DNA from: Pseudodesulfovibrio sp.
GTDB taxonomy: Bacteria > Desulfobacterota > Desulfovibrionia > Desulfovibrionales > Desulfovibrionaceae
NCBI GenBank assembly: GCA_022712815.1
Contig: JAFLJW010000172.1
Coordinates: 1 to 14,337 of the forward strand
Length of the DNA stretch: 14,337 bases
Reading direction: 5' to 3'
Made by a program: the position numbers and the translations under genes. A model generated the notes under the pieces. The model saw nothing but the letters and a program-made list of their open reading frames with translations, did no database searches and had not been told where the DNA came from. Positions 13,243 through 14,337 of this stretch are shown in pieces (positions within the stretch are counted from its first letter, which is position 1; each line of letters begins with the position of its first letter).

Positions 13243-13809
13243 ATGATCTTTTTCGCCTCCCTTCCCCTCTGGGCCAGCTTCGGAGACTGGTTCGCCCAGC
13301 TCTGGGCAGAGTCCCTGGGCAAGGAAGGCAAAGGCAGCCAGCCTGTTCCGGCCATCGGGGTCACGGACCAGCATTCCGTGAACCAGATGTTCATGGATGG
13401 CAAGCGCAACAAGGCATGCCTCTACCTGACCTGCCCGACCCTGCCGGCAGGGCCGAAGTTCCCCTCTGATCTCCCGGACCAGTTCGACTATGTCCGGGGC
13501 AAGAATTTCGGGGAATTGGTTCAGGCAGAAGGACTCGGCAACCGTATGGCCCTCTCGGCAAACGGTGTGCCGCTGGTAGAGCTGAAAATGGGCGAAGACG
13601 GACCGAAACAGGCAGGCAAACTGATCGCACTCTTGGGTGCGGCCACTATCCTGACCGGATGGCTCATGGGCATCAACCCCCTAGATCAGCCCGCCGTGGA
13701 ACTTGGCAAACGTCTGGCCAAGGCCCGCATGAACGCGGACGGTCTGGAAGAGGAAAAAGCGGATTTGAACGCTTTCCTCTCGGCTGACAGGGATATACGG
13801 GAGTTTTAG
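13243..13809 (+). CDS. pgi: PGI C-terminal fragment (188 residues, catalytic residues), same frame
   Basis: The ATG at 13243 follows the TAG directly (TAGATG), and AAGGGA lies 9 bases ahead, so re-initiation is possible. In this fragment's numbering the catalytic candidates are E23, H44 and K156. The first residues MIFFASLPLWASFGDWF match the interior of a normal PGI, so this start is probably not an ancestral gene start. It ends 4 bases before a membrane sensor gene. Confidence 0.7.
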   Translation: MIFFASLPLWASFGDWFAQLWAESLGKEGKGSQPVPAIGVTDQHSVNQMFMDGKRNKACLYLTCPTLPAGPKFPSDLPDQFDYVRGKNFGELVQAEGLGNRMALSANGVPLVELKMGEDGPKQAGKLIALLGAATILTGWLMGINPLDQPAVELGKRLAKARMNADGLEEEKADLNAFLSADRDIREF

Positions 13810-13813
13810 GTAG

Positions 13814-14337
13814 TTGCAAAACCACAGTGTCGGCGGCAGCAGGCCGCTTCAGTTCGTTAAGGTCATATCATGGAGTCTTTTTCTCATAATTCTGGGATTC
13901 AGCCTGCTGCTGTCGGTTTTCATATCAAAATATGGCGAACAGACTCTCCTTGAAAAGCAGGAGCAGTTCGGCCTTTTGCTGGCGGAAAATGTCAGCCATC
14001 AGGTCTTCACCCGGTTCGTCATGCCCACCGTCATTCGCTACGGGAGCATCAAGCTGAGGAACGAGGAACAGGCAAAGGTCCTGGACGAAGTCGTGCGCTC
14101 AACCGTGCACAGCTTCCATGTCTCGTCCCTTCGCATTTATGATGCCGAGGGTATCATCACCTATTCCCTCAACAAAGATGAAATAGGAAACAAAGGCAGC
14201 GCACTCTACATGGTGACCCGCACCTGGAAAACCGAAGAATTCAGTGCTGAAATTCTGGCAAAGGTCTCCAAGACGGTTTCATTACTCCGAGTCAATCTCA
14301 AACCGGGCAGCATGATGCTCCGGGCGTACTACCCCCT
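13814..14337 (+). CDS. Membrane sensor protein, N-terminal part (probable sensor kinase or similar), cut by window edge
   Basis: An open frame of 174 codons runs from TTG at 13814 to the window end without a stop. An in-frame TAG immediately upstream (13811-13813) excludes an earlier start, and the first in-frame ATG lies far inside the domain. The likely start is therefore TTG, with GGGAG about 10 bases ahead inside the pgi end. Residues about 18-38 (ISWSLFLIILGFSLLLSVFI) are a membrane segment. Then comes an extracytoplasmic region starting with a helical KYGEQTLLEKQEQFGLLLAE and containing SSLRIYDAEGIITYSLNKDEIGNKG, which resembles the PAS/Cache-like sensor fold of two-component kinases. 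The kinase, cyclase or receptor output domain lies beyond the window, so the class is not proven. Confidence 0.72.
   Translation, partial: MQNHSVGGSRPLQFVKVISWSLFLIILGFSLLLSVFISKYGEQTLLEKQEQFGLLLAENVSHQVFTRFVMPTVIRYGSIKLRNEEQAKVLDEVVRSTVHSFHVSSLRIYDAEGIITYSLNKDEIGNKGSALYMVTRTWKTEEFSAEILAKVSKTVSLLRVNLKPGSMMLRAYYP

Larger units (their letters stand above)
12469..13809 (+). pseudogene. pgi: Glucose-6-phosphate isomerase gene interrupted by an in-frame amber codon
   Basis: PGI interconverts glucose-6-phosphate and fructose-6-phosphate. The reading frame from 12469 to 13809 would give 446 residues, the normal bacterial short-form length, but codon 258 (13240-13242) is TAG. Everything on both sides aligns with the family: GIGGSALGA (72-80), SKSGGTIET (130-138), GGRYSVLSAVGL (191-202), then after the stop WAESLGKEGKG with the catalytic glutamate, VTDQHSVNQ with the ring-opening histidine, and INPLDQPAVELGK with the conserved lysine. 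No other lesion is seen. One base change (for example CAG to TAG) explains it. It may be a fresh pseudogene, a sequence error, a readthrough gene or a split gene; see the two halves. Confidence 0.85.

Noticed and set aside
1..14337. CRISPR arrays, rRNA, tRNA, IS elements, phage or defence genes
   Set aside because: No regularly spaced repeats, no conserved rRNA/tRNA stretches, no transposase or integrase motif was seen on either strand; the 1102-1173 array is coding.

Overview
The window looks like chromosomal DNA from a Desulfovibrio/Pseudodesulfovibrio-type sulfate-reducing bacterium (Desulfovibrionaceae). This is inferred from the moderately GC-rich composition, the style of the proteins (notably a tetratricopeptide protein with a conserved 'GVFSTQ..KVGTGTT.RKTIQK..WF' block that I associate with this family), and the mixture of strong AGGAGG ribosome sites with TTG/GTG starts. 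I see no rRNA, tRNA, CRISPR array, insertion sequence or phage gene.

Layout. Positions 1-9168 are read on the minus strand, except for one possible 31-residue peptide. From right to left they hold: azlC-azlD (amino-acid exporter); a TPR protein with fetA-fetB (ABC metal/iron exporter, tightly linked); an MFS transporter with a palindrome in its candidate promoter; a compact set cheD - exported acetolactate decarboxylase - lone Hpt protein - GT-B glycosyltransferase; an AMIN-domain envelope protein with a Pro/Ala-rich linker; and the start of pstB, cut by the window edge and preceded by four 11-bp-spaced Pho-box-like half-sites. A 344-bp divergent spacer (9169-9512) holds a chain of small hairpins (REP-like) and several inverted or direct repeats that may be operators. 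From 9513 onward everything is on the plus strand: a MocR-type (GntR HTH + aminotransferase) regulator facing azlCD, radA, pgi, and the N-terminal part of a membrane sensor protein.

How the genes may work together. The MocR regulator probably controls azlCD and itself, because repeated TSACACAA-type sites lie at both ends of the shared spacer. The cheD/Hpt pair suggests signal transduction, but no other chemotaxis gene is present in the window. pstB is likely phosphate-regulated.

The most notable observation is pgi (glucose-6-phosphate isomerase). It is full length and well conserved, but an in-frame amber codon at 13240-13242 cuts it into 257 + 188 residues in the same frame, with an ATG immediately after the stop and a weak ribosome site before it. 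TAG is the commonest ordinary stop in this window (7 of 14 complete genes), so genome-wide recoding is unlikely. The choices are a recent nonsense mutation, a sequence error, local readthrough, or a translationally coupled split enzyme. I did not find an obviously new defence or mobile system here.
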